Position numbers and translations under genes: made by a program
Assembly: GCA_030068145.1 (NCBI GenBank)
Contig: JAPJBO010000995.1
Span: 16,130 to 80,129 of the forward strand
From: Diplonema papillatum
Lineage: Eukaryota; Euglenozoa; Diplonemea; Diplonemida; Diplonemidae
Direction: 5' to 3'
Length of the DNA stretch: 64,000 nt
In this document: positions 32,838-43,880 of the stretch, one piece after another
How positions within the stretch are numbered: position 1 is the stretch's first letter
How the letters are laid out: every line of letters begins with the position of its first letter
Notes under the pieces: model-generated
Told to the model about the DNA's origin: nothing
The model's database searches: none
Seen by the model: the letters and a program-made list of their open reading frames with translations, nothing else

Positions 32838-32930
32838 TTACCTACCCCCCCCCCGTGTTAGTGTCGCCTCCGTTTCTCCCTTGTCAGTGTCGCCTTTTGT
32901 CCTGAAGACGTGAGGCGACACTAACACGGG
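32838..32930. repeat. Palindromic repeat GTGTTAGTGTCGCC, copy 1
   Basis: A C-run, then GTGTTAGTGTCGCCT, with the inverted AGGCGACACTAACACGGG at about 32911-32928. The same structure occurs at 33967-34057. The outer arms of the two copies (TACCTACCC and GGGTAGGTA) also face each other, so the pair could instead be the inverted ends of one element of about 1.2 kb. Confidence 0.7.
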
Positions 32931-33966
32931 AATACGGGTTTCAATAGGGTCCCCCGGATTTTTCTATGAAAAATGTCTCCTCCTCACCTAAGCAACCTGA
33001 AGGAAAAAATTATCGCAGAAAGCAAGCATCCTGGTGCTCATGACTGCGAGAAAGTCATTGGCCTAAATTCGACTGATCCGATACTGAACCAGCAGGAAAC
33101 AAGACGGGGCAAGAAACCCGTCTTGCGCCATCTATCACGCATGACCAAAGCACAAGCCTGCAGAGGTGGGCTTTGCAACATGCTGATCTACGAAAAGCAG
33201 AGTGCGGTTTCTGGTACCCGTAACAGTAGCAACAGCGGGCGCACACGCGTCCATGAAGAAGCTGAAAGCTTCCTCGCGTGATCGACAGGTGCTGATTTCA
33301 CCTCGCCAATGTAAATCTGTGTTCCTCAACAACGCCTCCATGCAAACTTAGAATACTGGTGGCTGTCTTTCGCCGACTGAATGGGATTTCAACACGTATT
33401 GGTAGCCGGTCGAGTAGTGCTGTTGCGTCAAACGATCATCTCGTTTCCGAAGCCAGACAGCACTCACTGGTTCTCGAAGAATGGGTGCAATGGAGGGAGG
33501 TACAACCGCATACTTGCCACGGACGAGTCGACAGTGTTTCCCCGGTCATAGTTTGCCAGAAGAAACAACTTGAGCCCCCCGGTGCGGTGCAGAACAAGCG
33601 CAAGTACTCGAAGAAGCATGACAGGATAACTGACATGGGGTCTAAATTTTGAGCCAACAGAGAAGGACCACAACAACACCAAAAACGTGCGAGATCACAC
33701 CCGCGTGCGGCCTTGTTAGCAGCGGGAGACAGAGTCAACGAACGCGCTTTCACATGCCAAGAAAGCGCGCGATGTCATGGGAGTGTGCTGTATGTAGACT
33801 TCTGCCCTTTCCACGACTACCATCCGACAACTACGGCGTTCTGGTCCTGGATGGCTGGTTTGCGGGTTTGCAGTTTTACGGTGAGCATCGGAAGAATGCA
33901 CGAGGGAACGTAACTGTCTGTCTACCACGGTGCCAGTCACACCAATTTTCCTTACCCTTGGTCACA
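32931..33966. other. Stretch between two palindromes
   Basis: Possible interior of a non-autonomous TIR element. Short frames on both strands (for example 33436-33753 minus) show no recognisable motif. Confidence 0.4.
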
Positions 33967-34057
33967 CCCCGTGTTAGTGTCGCCTTCCCGTGTTAGTGTC
34001 GCCTTTTCGGAAAAGGCGCCTTTAGGTAGGCGACACTAACACGGGGGGGGTAGGTAG
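33967..34057. repeat. Palindromic repeat GTGTTAGTGTCGCC, copy 2
   Basis: Two direct GTGTTAGTGTCGCCTT units followed by the inverted AGGCGACACTAACACGGG, a G-run and TAGGTAG. It mirrors the outer edge of the copy at 32838. Confidence 0.7.
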
Positions 34058-34079
34058 TCTTTTATTTATGGTGGAAGGC

Positions 34080-34320
34080 CCTTATATCCCGGTTCGGGAT
34101 ATAAGGGTACCAAATTTGTTTTGAACCGGGTTTTTAGGGCAGGTCCAAAATTTGGGTCTGAAATTTGGGTCAAAATTTTGGGTCCAAAATTTGGGTCCAA
34201 AATTTGGGTCCAAAATTTGGGTCTAAAATTTGGGTCCCAATTTTGGATCCAGAATTTGGGTCCCAAATTATGGAAGGGTTCGGTTTTGGGGTCGGTTTTG
34301 AAACCGAACCCGAAACCGAA
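34080..34320. repeat. GGGATATAAGGG unit and AAATTTGGGTC tandem array
   Basis: Begins with inverted CCCTTATATCCCGG and CGGGATATAAGGG, then about nine units of roughly 17 bp containing CCAAAATTTGGGT (34140-34270). It ends in short GAACCCGAAACC-type repeats. A related inverted, degraded version is at about 35490-35640. Confidence 0.8.
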
Positions 34321-35454
34321 CCCAAAACCGGGGAGGACGGTAGGCTAACAACAAGGTGGCAGCTCTCCTCAGTACATCACGCAAGAATGGCTGATTCCTT
34401 CCTGAAGTCATCAACTGTCTGTGCCCACAGGAAGCGCGAACTGAACGCAAGGACCTTCCAGACGTGGAACACTGTACGGAGAGAAGACCACACAACGGAG
34501 CAGGCGGCCACAAGTAGTTTCTAGCAGGACTAGTACACTCACACCGAAGTGATCATGAGTTGCCTTAACGAAACGAACCTTGTGGAGCTGAACTCAGGTT
34601 GATAGGTGGGCCTTCTACAACGTTAGCACCGGTCAGCAAGTAAACGTATTCGACCCCTGGCACAGAAGGCACGCGGTGGCTATTGGGAAACTGCGTCGCG
34701 CACTCAGACAGAATTGACAGCATGTACTTGGAACCCTTTCTCACGGTCAGTAATCTGGACAACCATTACGCTGGACGAATATCAGGAATCGAATATCTTC
34801 GGGCTGTTTCAAAATTCTTCTCAAAAATACAGGGTCAAAAGGGCCTTCCCCAAAAAAATAAGACTCCAGATACGCAAACTCTTTCGAACGCTGCACACGG
34901 GTATCCTTCAAGTGACCTCTAACTATCTGTTGCATACGCGTATCCGGATCTGAAAGCTGAAGACTTTGTAACACTTTACCGCGACCGAAGTCGCGAACCG
35001 GGTTCAGCTTGCACTGCAAAAGCAGCATAATTGTGTCTTGCGCACGAGCGCGGAAATCCGCCACCCACCATTCGGTTAGATATTGCAAGAACACAATTGC
35101 GAAGCTTACTACAAACGGATAGTGTTACAAAGGCGAGCGAATCATGCGAGAACCTATGGAGGGGCCCCTCGACAGCTTTCAGAACACGGCATAGTAAGTC
35201 AAGAGACGGATAAGCGTGCATTCTACTCCCGTTTGATCTGCATTTTCCACCTTTCCCCGTTTCTTTGATCTGCTGGGGGTATTTGCGGGACTGCTGCAAA
35301 CGTATCGAAGGAAAGCTAGAAAGTACAAACTAAGACCAGTTCCAGTTTGCTCTGGGGTCAGGTTTGCTGTCACCTGGGGGGTTTTCTAAAGCCAGGTACC
35401 CCGGCTTAAGTTCGGCTGCATCAGTGTTGGCTTTCGACATACTTCTGTGTGGGG
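34321..35454. other. Unassigned stretch
   Basis: No supported gene. A minus-strand frame at 34747-35094 has mixed composition but no motif. Confidence 0.35.
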
Positions 35455-35980
35455 TCGGTGGACCGCCCAAGACTGTCCAAAAACTCGACCAAATTTTGAC
35501 CCAAATTTTGAACTGGACCAAAATTCTGACCAAAAAATGACCAAATTCGAACTTCTTTTGAACTTCTTTCGAACTTCTTTCGATTTTTCGAATTTTTCTC
35601 GAGTTTTTTCGAATTTTTTTCGAATTTTTGGCCCCAGTATCTTGCGTCCAAAACAAATTTGGTGCCCCCGGTTCGGGATATAAGGGCACATATTTGTTTT
35701 GAACCGGGATATAAGGGCACCAAATTTGTTTTGATGCGGGATATAAGGGCACATATTTGTTAGGGGCGGGATATAAGGGAAATTTACCATTATTTATAGG
35801 TGTAATCCCTTATATCCCAACACTTGAAATTTTGTTCCCTTATATCCCAATGGGACTGCCTTGGGCAAGGCAATCCCATTGGGATATAAGGGAACAAAAT
35901 TTGTTGGTTGGGATACAAGGGAACAAAATTTCTTGTCCCATTGGGATATAAGGGAACAAAATTTGTTGACCACAGAACCT
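35455..35980. repeat. GGGATATAAGGG cluster with palindrome
   Basis: Degraded AAATTTTGACC and TTCGAA repeats (35490-35640) are followed by many copies of GGGATATAAGGG with ACAAAATTTG spacers (35660-35970), in both orientations around a centre near 35872. The same family forms another palindrome at 37511-37705. Confidence 0.8.
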
Positions 35981-35984
35981 GGCC

Positions 35985-36150
35985 AGACCAGTCAGTCCGA
36001 CCAGCCTGGAAAGACCAGACAGCCTGGACAGCCTGGACAGCAGGCCCGTCCGACCAGCCCGGACTGACCAGACAGCCTGGACTGACCAGACAGTCCGACC
36101 AGCCTGGACAAACCAGACAGCCTGGACAGCCTGGACAGCCTGACCAGACC
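35985..36150 (+). repeat. Minisatellite based on CCAGACAGCCTGGA
   Basis: An irregular tandem array of short units combining GACCAGACAGCCTGGA and GGACAGCCTGGACAGCC. It sits directly before the second composite SINE-like repeat. Confidence 0.85.
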
Positions 36151-36177
36151 AGGGTGGGTCTTCTAGGTCCTTGGTTC

Positions 36178-37083
36178 GAGACTGGAGGTCCTATGAACAT
36201 GCAATGTGAATAGCCTCTATTCGAGCCAACCCGGCTTTTCTTCATGAAAAAAGTGTATTGTTTTTGGAAAGAGCCGGGCAAGCTTCTTTTTTTCCTCGCA
36301 AAAGGTATGCGGGTGGCAGAGTGACCGGGCGTCGGCCTTCAGGCCGGTGGGAACCCCGCCCATGACATTTTTCCGGTCGAAGATTGTTTTCGAGGTTTTG
36401 TTGCGTTTCCAGGTCCAATGTGCCCGAAAATTGCGTTTTTGCGGAGTTTCTCAGTATCTCGCGGCATTTGGGTCACCACGGGAAACGGAGTCGGGGGGGG
36501 GCCCGGGGGGGGCCGGGGTACTGGCACCGAACTTGCCACCAGAACCCGAACTTTGCTTCGCCCGAACTTAGCTTCGCCCGAACTTTGCTTCACCCGAACT
36601 TTGCTTCGCCCGAACTTTGCTTCACCAGAACTTTGCTTCACCCGAACTTAGCTTCACCCGAACTTTGCTTCGCCCGAACTTAGCTTCACCAGAACTTTGC
36701 TTCACCCGAACTTAGCTTCGCCCGAACTTTGTTTCGCCCGAACTTTGCTTCGCCCGAACTTTGCTTCGCCCGAACTTTGCTTCGCCCGAACTTAGCTTCA
36801 CCAGAACTTTGCTTCACCAGAACTTAGCTTCGCCCGAACTTTGCCCGAACTTAGCTTCGCCCGAACTTTGCTTCACCAGAACTTTGCTTCACCCGAACTT
36901 TGCTTCGCCCGAACTTTGCTTCACCAGAACTTTGCTTCACCCGAACTTTGCTTCACCCGAACTTTGCTTCGCCCGAACTTTGTTTCGCCCGATCTTAGCT
37001 TCACCAGAACTTTGCTTCACGAACTTAGCTTCGCCCGAACTTTAACTGCTGCCTCCAGTCTCGCCACGCGCCGGCCTTAGCCG
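36178..37083 (+). mobile_element. Composite SINE-like repeat, copy 2
   Basis: Same build as 7311-7999, with a leader starting GAGACTGGAGGTCC, a tRNA-like head (A box at about 36314), body, G-run, array, and common end finishing at 37083. The array of CGAACTTTGCTTCGCC-type units is much longer here, running from about 36541 to 37043 with roughly 30 units. They alternate among TTTGCTTCGCC, TTAGCTTCGCC and TTTGCTTCACC variants. Open frames in this stretch are products of the repeat and not genes. Confidence 0.7.
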
Positions 37084-37510
37084 TAGAGAGCGAATTCCGT
37101 CGATATTACCCCTCCCTTCCCTCTTTGCCCTCCCGAAAAGAAAAGGCGTCGTTGAGCAGAGTGTAAAAAAGGATACGGGTGCACGAGCACGGCTCATGCA
37201 AATGGAAAAAATCGGCCAATTTATCCGTAACGTAAAACACGCAAACATGCAAGAAGCTGCAGCGCAACCGGATGCGAAGTAGGGCAGAGCTAAACATGTG
37301 CTGACTGCTTCCAGAATTGAATTTGCTGGTGCTGGTCCTGCTGCCAATCTTGTTACGACGGTTCTGGCCGCATGACCACAAGGGCCGAAGTGGCAGTGAA
37401 ATTTGAGAAATTGAAACCTCATTTTGGAGGTAAACGCAGCCTCAGATTTGGAATCTCTTTGTTTCAACGGCACCAAACGTCCCCGAATAGTCACTTTGAC
37501 CCCGTTATGA

Positions 37511-37705
37511 CCACAAACTTTGTTCCCTTATATCCGAATGGGACAACAAATTTTGTTCCCTTATATCCCACCACTTCAAATTTTGTTCCCTTATATCCCA
37601 ATGGGATTGCCTTGCCCAAGGTAATCCCATTGGGATATAAGGGAACAAAATTTGTTGTCCCATTGGGATATAAGGGAACAAAATTTGAAGTGGTGGGATA
37701 TAAGG
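37511..37705. repeat. Long palindrome of GGGATATAAGGG units
   Basis: Arms of about 95 bp around a centre at about 37615 (TTGCCTTGCCCAAGG). Each arm has three CCCTTATATCC-type units separated by CAAATTTTGTT. The order of two spacers differs between the arms, so the palindrome is made from rearranged tandem units and is not a simple mirror copy. Confidence 0.85.
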
Positions 37706-37737
37706 GAAATTCACCTTGTTTTTTTTTCGTCTTTTTT

Positions 37738-37785
37738 TGACACACCGGGTTTTCCCGGTGTCTGACTTCGGGACACCGGGTTTTT
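37738..37785. repeat. Small hairpin ACACCGGG/CCCGGTGT
   Basis: GACACACCGGGTTTTCCCGGTGT forms a stem, followed by a second GACACCGGG. It lies directly beside the 37.6-kb palindrome. Confidence 0.7.
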
Positions 37786-37940
37786 AAAGTCCCCTGATGT
37801 TCAGTGCTCCCGCTTACCTCCGAAATGCCGGAGGAAACCTAAAATTTAGGCTAAATCAGGAAAGGTTTTTTTGTGTTTCCGACCAGTGCAGTCAGGCTCG
37901 ACCGCTGGCGAGGCAATGGAACACTCTTTTGGTTTTGTAG

Positions 37941-38357
37941 GTGGGCCTCATTATGACTGCTGTGACCTTGGCATGTGCCTTCGTGGGTGTGCTGCTGCTT
38001 CACCACCTTGTTGTAGACCCCAAACCCGCAAACCCGGAAGAATGGCAAACTCGTGGTACCGAAGGTTGCAACCGCAAGCAGAAGAGTCAGATGATGTTTG
38101 AACCTGCGCACGTGCACAAGACGCGTCCTGTTCAGACTCCTCCATGCGTCGAAGGACTCAAGGCAGGTCCTGCAGGTTTTCCAGCAACTGCTGGTTCGCC
38201 AGGCCCTCCGAATCCGCAGGCTGCAGGGCTACAGTTGGTAGATGCATCCGAGTTCTCTCGCACGGTGTTAAGAAACGCCCTGCGAGCTGTCGAGGTGGGC
38301 AAGGAAGAGGATCGACGGCTAAAGAGGGCCGCATCCGAAACACACTACCACACCTAA
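37941..38357 (+). CDS. Hypothetical protein with N-terminal membrane anchor
   Basis: A 138-codon frame that begins with a hydrophobic segment at residues 3-26, followed by a polar, Pro- and Arg-rich remainder. This is the pattern of a signal-anchored or secreted protein. No family was recognised. The composition continues smoothly to a stop just before a CCAC-rich simple repeat. It may be a host gene or a chance frame. Confidence 0.3.
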   Translation: MGLIMTAVTLACAFVGVLLLHHLVVDPKPANPEEWQTRGTEGCNRKQKSQMMFEPAHVHKTRPVQTPPCVEGLKAGPAGFPATAGSPGPPNPQAAGLQLVDASEFSRTVLRNALRAVEVGKEEDRRLKRAASETHYHT

Positions 38358-38512
38358 CTGCACACCTGTACACACCTCACCCACTTGCCCGCCCATCCAC
38401 CCACCCGTCTACCCAACTACCCACCTGTTCATCCATCCACCGACCTGCCCACCCCCATCCACCCATCTGTCCACTCAACTACCAACCTGTACACCTGCCC
38501 ACCCACCGGCAG
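38350..38512 (+). repeat. CCAC/CCATC-rich simple repeat
   Basis: Degenerate tetra- to octamer repeats (CCACCCAT, CTACCCA, CCTGCCCA) over about 160 bp. Confidence 0.85.
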
Positions 38513-39401
38513 CCCCACTTTTTCCACAAGAATCGGGCTGAGTATCGGGGAGTTTCGGTGAATTTCGGGGAACTTACCAGGAGCCGGACCAGGTGGGTCT
38601 CCGTGTGACCGTTGTTTAGGTGCCAGCATGGGGGGAGCGCCTGTTTGTTTAAGGGGTGCAGCACGCCCGCGGTTGCTATCCACGGTGTATCAGCGTATTC
38701 GCCAAGTCTTGCCCACACAACTGCCTGCATGGGACTTTTGACCTCTGCCTTTTGGCACGGTTCACAGCCGGTCAGGGCGCGCAAGTCTATCCTTTTCGAT
38801 GCCGGCGAATCCTTGTCTTTGCGTAGTAATCGTGATGATCCGCTAGTGGCTCGGGGTAGCAAACTCCCCCTCAGGCCTCCGTCGGGACTAAAACCGACAC
38901 CGAGGCAAAATTGGAGCAAGTTATTGCCGAATAAAATACATTATCGAACCTGGCCGTCTCCTTGACTGCGACTGTGTCGCACCCCTCGCGAACAAGAAGA
39001 GCCTCCCTGACGACGGACCGGTTCAGCTTCGCAAGATTGAGGGGAGCGAAGGGCATCCGAAATGTCACGGAACAGAACTGTTGTGCACGTGCCCTTGCGT
39101 CGTAGGCTTCGAGACTCCGGAACGTTGAAGTTCTTTTTGGACACTCCATTCGCTACGACTGCTATGCCCACTCAACTCAGACCCAGACCCTAGTCGCATC
39201 CATAATCAGGATAAGCAGCCGCATTGAATGGACGGCGTGAACTACAGGAAACCGGAAGAGGGTCCGCTTCCAACCGTACGTGGGTAGCTGAAGTTTCTAC
39301 CGGTGAGTAAAAAGGAACTCGAAGAGCCGCGGGTCATGGTTCTTCGAGTATTCAGAAGCAAATTCTGCAGCCACAAAAAATGGACCGAAAGTCCTATTAA
39401 A
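38513..39401. other. Unassigned stretch
   Basis: The minus-strand frame 38479-38919 has one Cys pair (GCEPCQ) but no clear domain, so nothing is called. Confidence 0.3.
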
Positions 39402-39680
39402 CTACATTCCCTTGGTGGACCCTACCGACTTGCGGCGCATGCGCTCAGCAAAAGCAATCTGGCCTTGGGATAGTGCTGTCTGGGCAGGCCATTTCATGTC
39501 GTTCCATAGAGGCACATCCAGTGCCGTATTTGCGTACTGCCGCAACGCCTCATCGAGGGCTTCTAAGTCTCCATCCTGCACCCTGTCTAGCACCGCCTTC
39601 GCCGTTGTAATTTCGAACGCACGCGTTGGGGACAGCTCATACAATACAACAGGCTGCCCTTGACAGGGTCCTGCGCTCAT
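39402..39680 (-). CDS. Hypothetical protein or terminal exon
   Basis: A 92-codon frame with balanced composition. A helical acidic stretch (about residues 27-52) is followed by Trp- and Met-containing segments and a basic end. It resembles a genuine coding exon more than its surroundings do, but no family was recognised and its upstream context is unclear. Confidence 0.3.
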   Translation of the reverse strand: MSAGPCQGQPVVLYELSPTRAFEITTAKAVLDRVQDGDLEALDEALRQYANTALDVPLWNDMKWPAQTALSQGQIAFAERMRRKSVGSTKGM

Positions 39681-40917
39681 TGTTCGTTTGCCTTTGTCCT
39701 CTGCCCTCCGCCCTTCTATTGGAAAAGTATTCCCTTGTGCTTTCTTTGTGTAGCATTACTTCATCTCCGGCCCCTTCTAAAACTACTCGTGGGCGAAGGC
39801 GGTCTTGGTCACGAGTGCACGCTGTGACAGATATTCTCCAAGTGCTTTCTAGACTTCGTAGGCGCGTGCTCTTAGACTTGTTCTGAGCGAAGCCGAAGCC
39901 CGACTGCCGAAGATCAGTTTCCTGCTCGCCATTGTGGGTATGCATGGAAAACAAAGGAGATCTCATTATTTTGTATCGGGTCGTATCGTTCACCGCAATA
40001 TCGCACGTAGGGGTTCCGCAGCAGTCTTGGCATCGAAACGAACTACAGGATCTCTTGCCACCTCTCGCGCTAAGAGGGCTTTTTGGTGTGACCCGCTGGT
40101 TGCGTTTCCACTGCGACTAACGCTCCCGGGCCTGACACCAACCGTGTTTCGTGCAAGCGACAAACGACATGATACGTGAGCCAGCGAGTGCGAACGGACA
40201 CATCAGATTGCACCGGCGAGACTGACTTCAACTGCAGGTTTCAAAGGCTTCTCCCCGAGTCCAATAGACGGATAGCTTCTCTGAGTAAATGCGTTAGTTC
40301 TTCATCGCAGAAGTCGCATAGCCAATCTGCCGACTGAACATATCCGGCTTTTGCAGTTTCATTTCGCTTGCGCTCCCTCGGGTTCCCGAAGGCTGTCTCT
40401 CCGGTCGGCGAGGTTTCTGCACCACCCGAGAGCCTGTGTCGTCCACTTACACACACAGGCATCGTTGAGATCGGCGTTGAAATGATGAATTGCTAGTTCG
40501 TCGAAAGCGGAAGTGATGAGCCGCGTCTGTTAGGTCTTTCAGGCATGAGTGTGTTGAGCGCTGGAAACTTACCTACCGACAAACAACCAGAGGTGATGAG
40601 ACTCGTTGGCTTTTGAGTCTTCTTTCTTTTCGTATTACCAGTGCAGCAGCCCAGGCAACAGGATGGTTTCGTCTACCGAAATCCCGTCAACTGAGCGATA
40701 AAGATATCCAAATGGCAATCCACATTGTTTCTTGCTTTTTCTTTTCGTGCTGTCTTTGTCTAGAGGAAACATTACATTATCTTGCGCTTTTCTTGAAGGG
40801 AGCGGAGTCGGTACCACAGCTATCTCAACAAATGAAATGCAAACTTGCCGTTGCTGAATTCTGACCAACGTGGCGCCGCAGCCAACGTCGCCTTTCACAA
40901 ATGCCGAAGCTGGGGGT
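39681..40917. other. Unassigned stretch
   Basis: Short overlapping frames only. Nothing recognised. Confidence 0.35.
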
Positions 40918-41745
40918 CTACAGGTCGAAGCTAGCGACGGCAGATCTCTTGTCGAGAAGAGAAAGAGGAGGAGGGGGCGGCGAAACTGTATTGCCAGGCA
41001 AGGACCATTTGATTGACACGCTCGGTGACGGCAGCTGCTTGGTTGGAGACCACTGCGGGCCCACCTTCGGCAGTGACGTTTCCCACTCGGCAACCAAAGC
41101 AAACCAGACAGCGTCCCACATGTGAAGCGACTCCGCAGAGCAGCTCGACGTAACTGTCAGGAAGTGGGTTCCCAGCCTACAACTATCCCCTGCCGCCAGC
41201 ACATTCCCGTCACCCATAGACGCCATGAGAGACGGCGCGGTGGTGACACAGTACCTCCAGTACTCTGACGTGACACGACACTTAGCCACCAGAGTACAAT
41301 TATCGGCATTATGCACCCACACTATATGGGGGTGCGTGCGCGACCACGCTTTGACGTACTGCACCAAAAACCGCTGATTGACCATGATCGGGTGACTGAT
41401 GTTGGTGTCCTCCACGATAAACAGAGGTGGCTCTCTCGCATGCTGCATCAGCCTGCTATGGTAGCTGAGATTTCGGATGAAGTCGGTATCGTATTGGAAG
41501 CTGACAGAGCTCGCAGTGTCCCCTGTGACGCTTAACTCGCTCGAGAGGTAGTCGGCGATCTTCGCATCATGAGGCAGAACGCCATCCTCGTCATCAAGGC
41601 GGAAGGGGGGCATCAACGGTACAGGCAAGGATCCTTTCGCAAACGCGAAGCCTACCTCTACTTCCCAAGCTGACACGGCGTGGGCCCAGTCTTCGTCGTT
41701 GCAAGCGATGTCGTCTTCTGCTGGCACAATCTGCTCGCAAGACAC
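40918..41745 (-). CDS. Hypothetical protein, 275 codons
   Basis: A long frame of even composition. It has an acidic start, scattered Cys residues and a number of aromatic residues. Its middle part (about 75-200) has alternating hydrophobic residues suggestive of beta-rich structure. There is no signal peptide and no membrane span, and a Pro-rich run lies near residue 255. I recognise no domain. The frame lies between repeats but is not itself repetitive, so a host gene or an old element gene are both possible. Confidence 0.35.
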   Translation of the reverse strand: MSCEQIVPAEDDIACNDEDWAHAVSAWEVEVGFAFAKGSLPVPLMPPFRLDDEDGVLPHDAKIADYLSSELSVTGDTASSVSFQYDTDFIRNLSYHSRLMQHAREPPLFIVEDTNISHPIMVNQRFLVQYVKAWSRTHPHIVWVHNADNCTLVAKCRVTSEYWRYCVTTAPSLMASMGDGNVLAAGDSCRLGTHFLTVTSSCSAESLHMWDAVWFALVAEWETSLPKVGPQWSPTKQLPSPSVSIKWSLPGNTVSPPPPPLSLLDKRSAVASFDL

Positions 41746-41778
41746 GAGGACGTTGTTTTCTCGTTGCGCATCGCTGTG

Positions 41779-42201
41779 TGAGTGTGTGTTAAAGCTCAGT
41801 TGTGGGTAATCCCTGCGGAATATAGCCTATTTTCCCGCCTTTTTACGTTACTGCCGAGGCTCCTGCCGCCCGCTCGCGATGGTTACTCATTGTGCAGAGC
41901 TTTGTCTGGCACAGGCATTTTGCCTCATGGTTCACATGTTGCTGGCCATAGCATCTTTCTGGGAGCAGCCGTTTTCTCTGTTAAACCACATGAGGGGTAG
42001 GCGGCGGACATCCACCCAGAGCAGCACTATGAGCTCACGTGGCAGAGGACGGCAGAAAGGAGGGAGAGATCGGGAGAGAGGAGCCAGCGGCCAGCGGTCG
42101 CAGCCGGCAAGGCCCAAATCGAACGCTGAGGTGCGCGAAACACGATGCCCCGCTGCGCATCGTGTAAGAATGGGTTTTGTGAGTGTGTGTGTGTGTGTGT
42201 G
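41779..42201. repeat. LINE 3'-end fragments and short GT runs
   Basis: 41779-41990 resembles the 3' ends of the LINE copies at 26412 and 42202 on the minus strand (GTGGGTAAT, GCGGAATATAGCC, CTCCTGCCGCC). 42025-42180, read on the plus strand, has a GRQ-rich segment like the protein upstream of the Cys-rich tail, and then runs into (GT)n at 42181-42201. Two truncated pieces in opposite orientation are the simplest reading. Confidence 0.5.
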
Positions 42202-42259
42202 TTGGAATTCAATCACGGGTAACCCCTGAAGCGGAGTAAAGCCCAAGTTGTCAGCATCC

Positions 42260-42955
42260 TCACGTCACAGCTGATGGTCCTGCCGGCTGCTCGTGGTGGC
42301 CACGCGCTGATCTAAACTGCAGCCTTGTTTGGTCAAGGCTACCTGCTTCATGTCCCTTGTGCTGCTGGTTGCAACATGTATCTGGGGCCAATCGCCTCTT
42401 TTTACACGCGGTGCAGCGGGGTGCAACATGCTTCGTGCATCTTGCCGTCGCATTCTTCGCTCGCCCTGCAGTTGGCCGGGATTGCTGGCTGCTTGTGCCC
42501 CTCTCCTCCAAAGAGCTCTGGTGCCTGCTCGCTGCCCATGCCTCGTGTGCCTTCACATACGGGTTCGCGAGTGTCGTCGCAGCTGTGCCAGGGCACGGCT
42601 GGCTCATTGCCCGCAGCACTGTATCGGTTTGCGAGGCGAGTTCGGCTCGGCACGAGAGGCCTAGCATTACCCCTCCGCCTAGCGCTGTGACGCTGGTGAC
42701 ATTGGAGACATGCCCACAATGCCACGCCACGCCACAGATCCGTGCTACCGCGCTGGTGACCGCTCGGAAAGATTGGCCTTTCGCCAGTGCACTGCTCTTA
42801 ATCTCGTCGTACTGCGCCCGTATCAATCCTACCTGCGCACCCGTCTCTGCTTGTGCCATGTCCATGGCCGCGTTACTTAACGCGTCCGCATCAACGTTTT
42901 TCTTCCGCGGTACGTGTTCCAAGCTGAACTCAAACCGCGGCGACAGGTCGACCAT
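42260..42955 (-). pseudogene. LINE RNase H end and Cys-rich tail (copy 3)
   Basis: 231 codons collinear with copy 1 from DLSPRF to the C terminus. It keeps NVDADALSNAAMD (last acidic motif), GVAWHCGHV, and the tail cluster RCTKHVAPRCTAC, CC and HKGH. The three earlier acidic motifs are absent because the element is deleted upstream. Confidence 0.82.
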
Positions 42956-43337
42956 GCTGGCTTTCGCCTGCAGAAAATACGGTCGCAGGTTGGGTTTGCA
43001 TATGAGACGATGCCAAAACCCCCCCCCTTTGCACTAATAAAAATCTTTTTGACGTCACCCCATACTGGCCCCGAACCCCCGTCTGTGTGGCCCAAAACGG
43101 GTCCCAAACGGTTTTTGACGGGCTGAGTCGAATTAAAGGGGTCTCCGAAGGTCCACGAATGGGCCCAGGTGGGCCCAGGTGGGCCCCGGAGCGGGCACTC
43201 AGCGCGAGCCCGTGGTGAGCACCTGCATCACCATTTCAACAGCGCGTCGGCTAGGACCGGTCCATAGGGCCGACATGACGGCCTGGCGCATAGTTTTGGA
43301 CGTTCTGTTGCCTAACTGCATATTTTGGCACACGCGG

Positions 43338-43880
43338 TCATTGACGCCAGCGTTTCACGTGCCGTCGCTGGAACTGGGATCTTCTTAACTCGTTGTAAGT
43401 TGCAATTGCTCCTTCTCTGCGCTGTTGAATCCTGATCGACAGCTGGCGTTCATGTCCCAACGCGTGAACCATGGCCCCAAGACAATCAAAGCTATCCGTC
43501 CGTTTGTAGAACCGCGGGGGGTCTTGTGAGACAAAAACATTAGCGTCTTCCTGCCAGCTCATGATTTCCACTATTGGCTGGCGCATCGTCGTTAGCATGT
43601 GGATGAGACACGTCGCGCCAAACGAGTGGGATTTCGCAAGGTAGATCCATAAACCTGTCAATTTTTCGAACTGCACTGTCTTGTTCGCGATCGTCTGTAG
43701 GTGATTCGCTTCTCTGGCCGTGGCTGTCACGTCATCTACTTACGTTCGCGGACAGTCTTCTTCTTGCGCCACGTGTCTCATCCACATGCTAATCAGCAGC
43801 CCTATTAGGATCACACTGATGGCGCAGCCCTGCATGATTCCGTTTGTTGGAATAAATCCAACCCCGACCGTCCCGTTCAC
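43338..43880 (-). pseudogene. LINE reverse transcriptase (copy 3)
   Basis: GFIPTNGIMQGCAISVI is followed by a stop where Tyr of YVDD should be, then VDD, and the same post-catalytic segments as copies 1 and 2 (VEIMSWQE, FVSQDPPRFY, RTDSFDCLG). 44010-43880 continues upstream with frameshifts. Confidence 0.82.

Noticed and set aside
36541-37043. CRISPR-like array or coding region
   Set aside because: The 16-bp units are contiguous with no unique spacers, and the frames are repeat translations. The setting is eukaryotic.
38479-38919. Integrase zinc-finger remnant, suggested by GCEPCQ
   Set aside because: No paired His residues upstream and no catalytic acidic residues could be found.
43005-43190. 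Separate small gene or RNA between LINE parts
   Set aside because: Low-complexity C/G-rich sequence with no frame or structure that stands out. Filler in a deletion is simpler.
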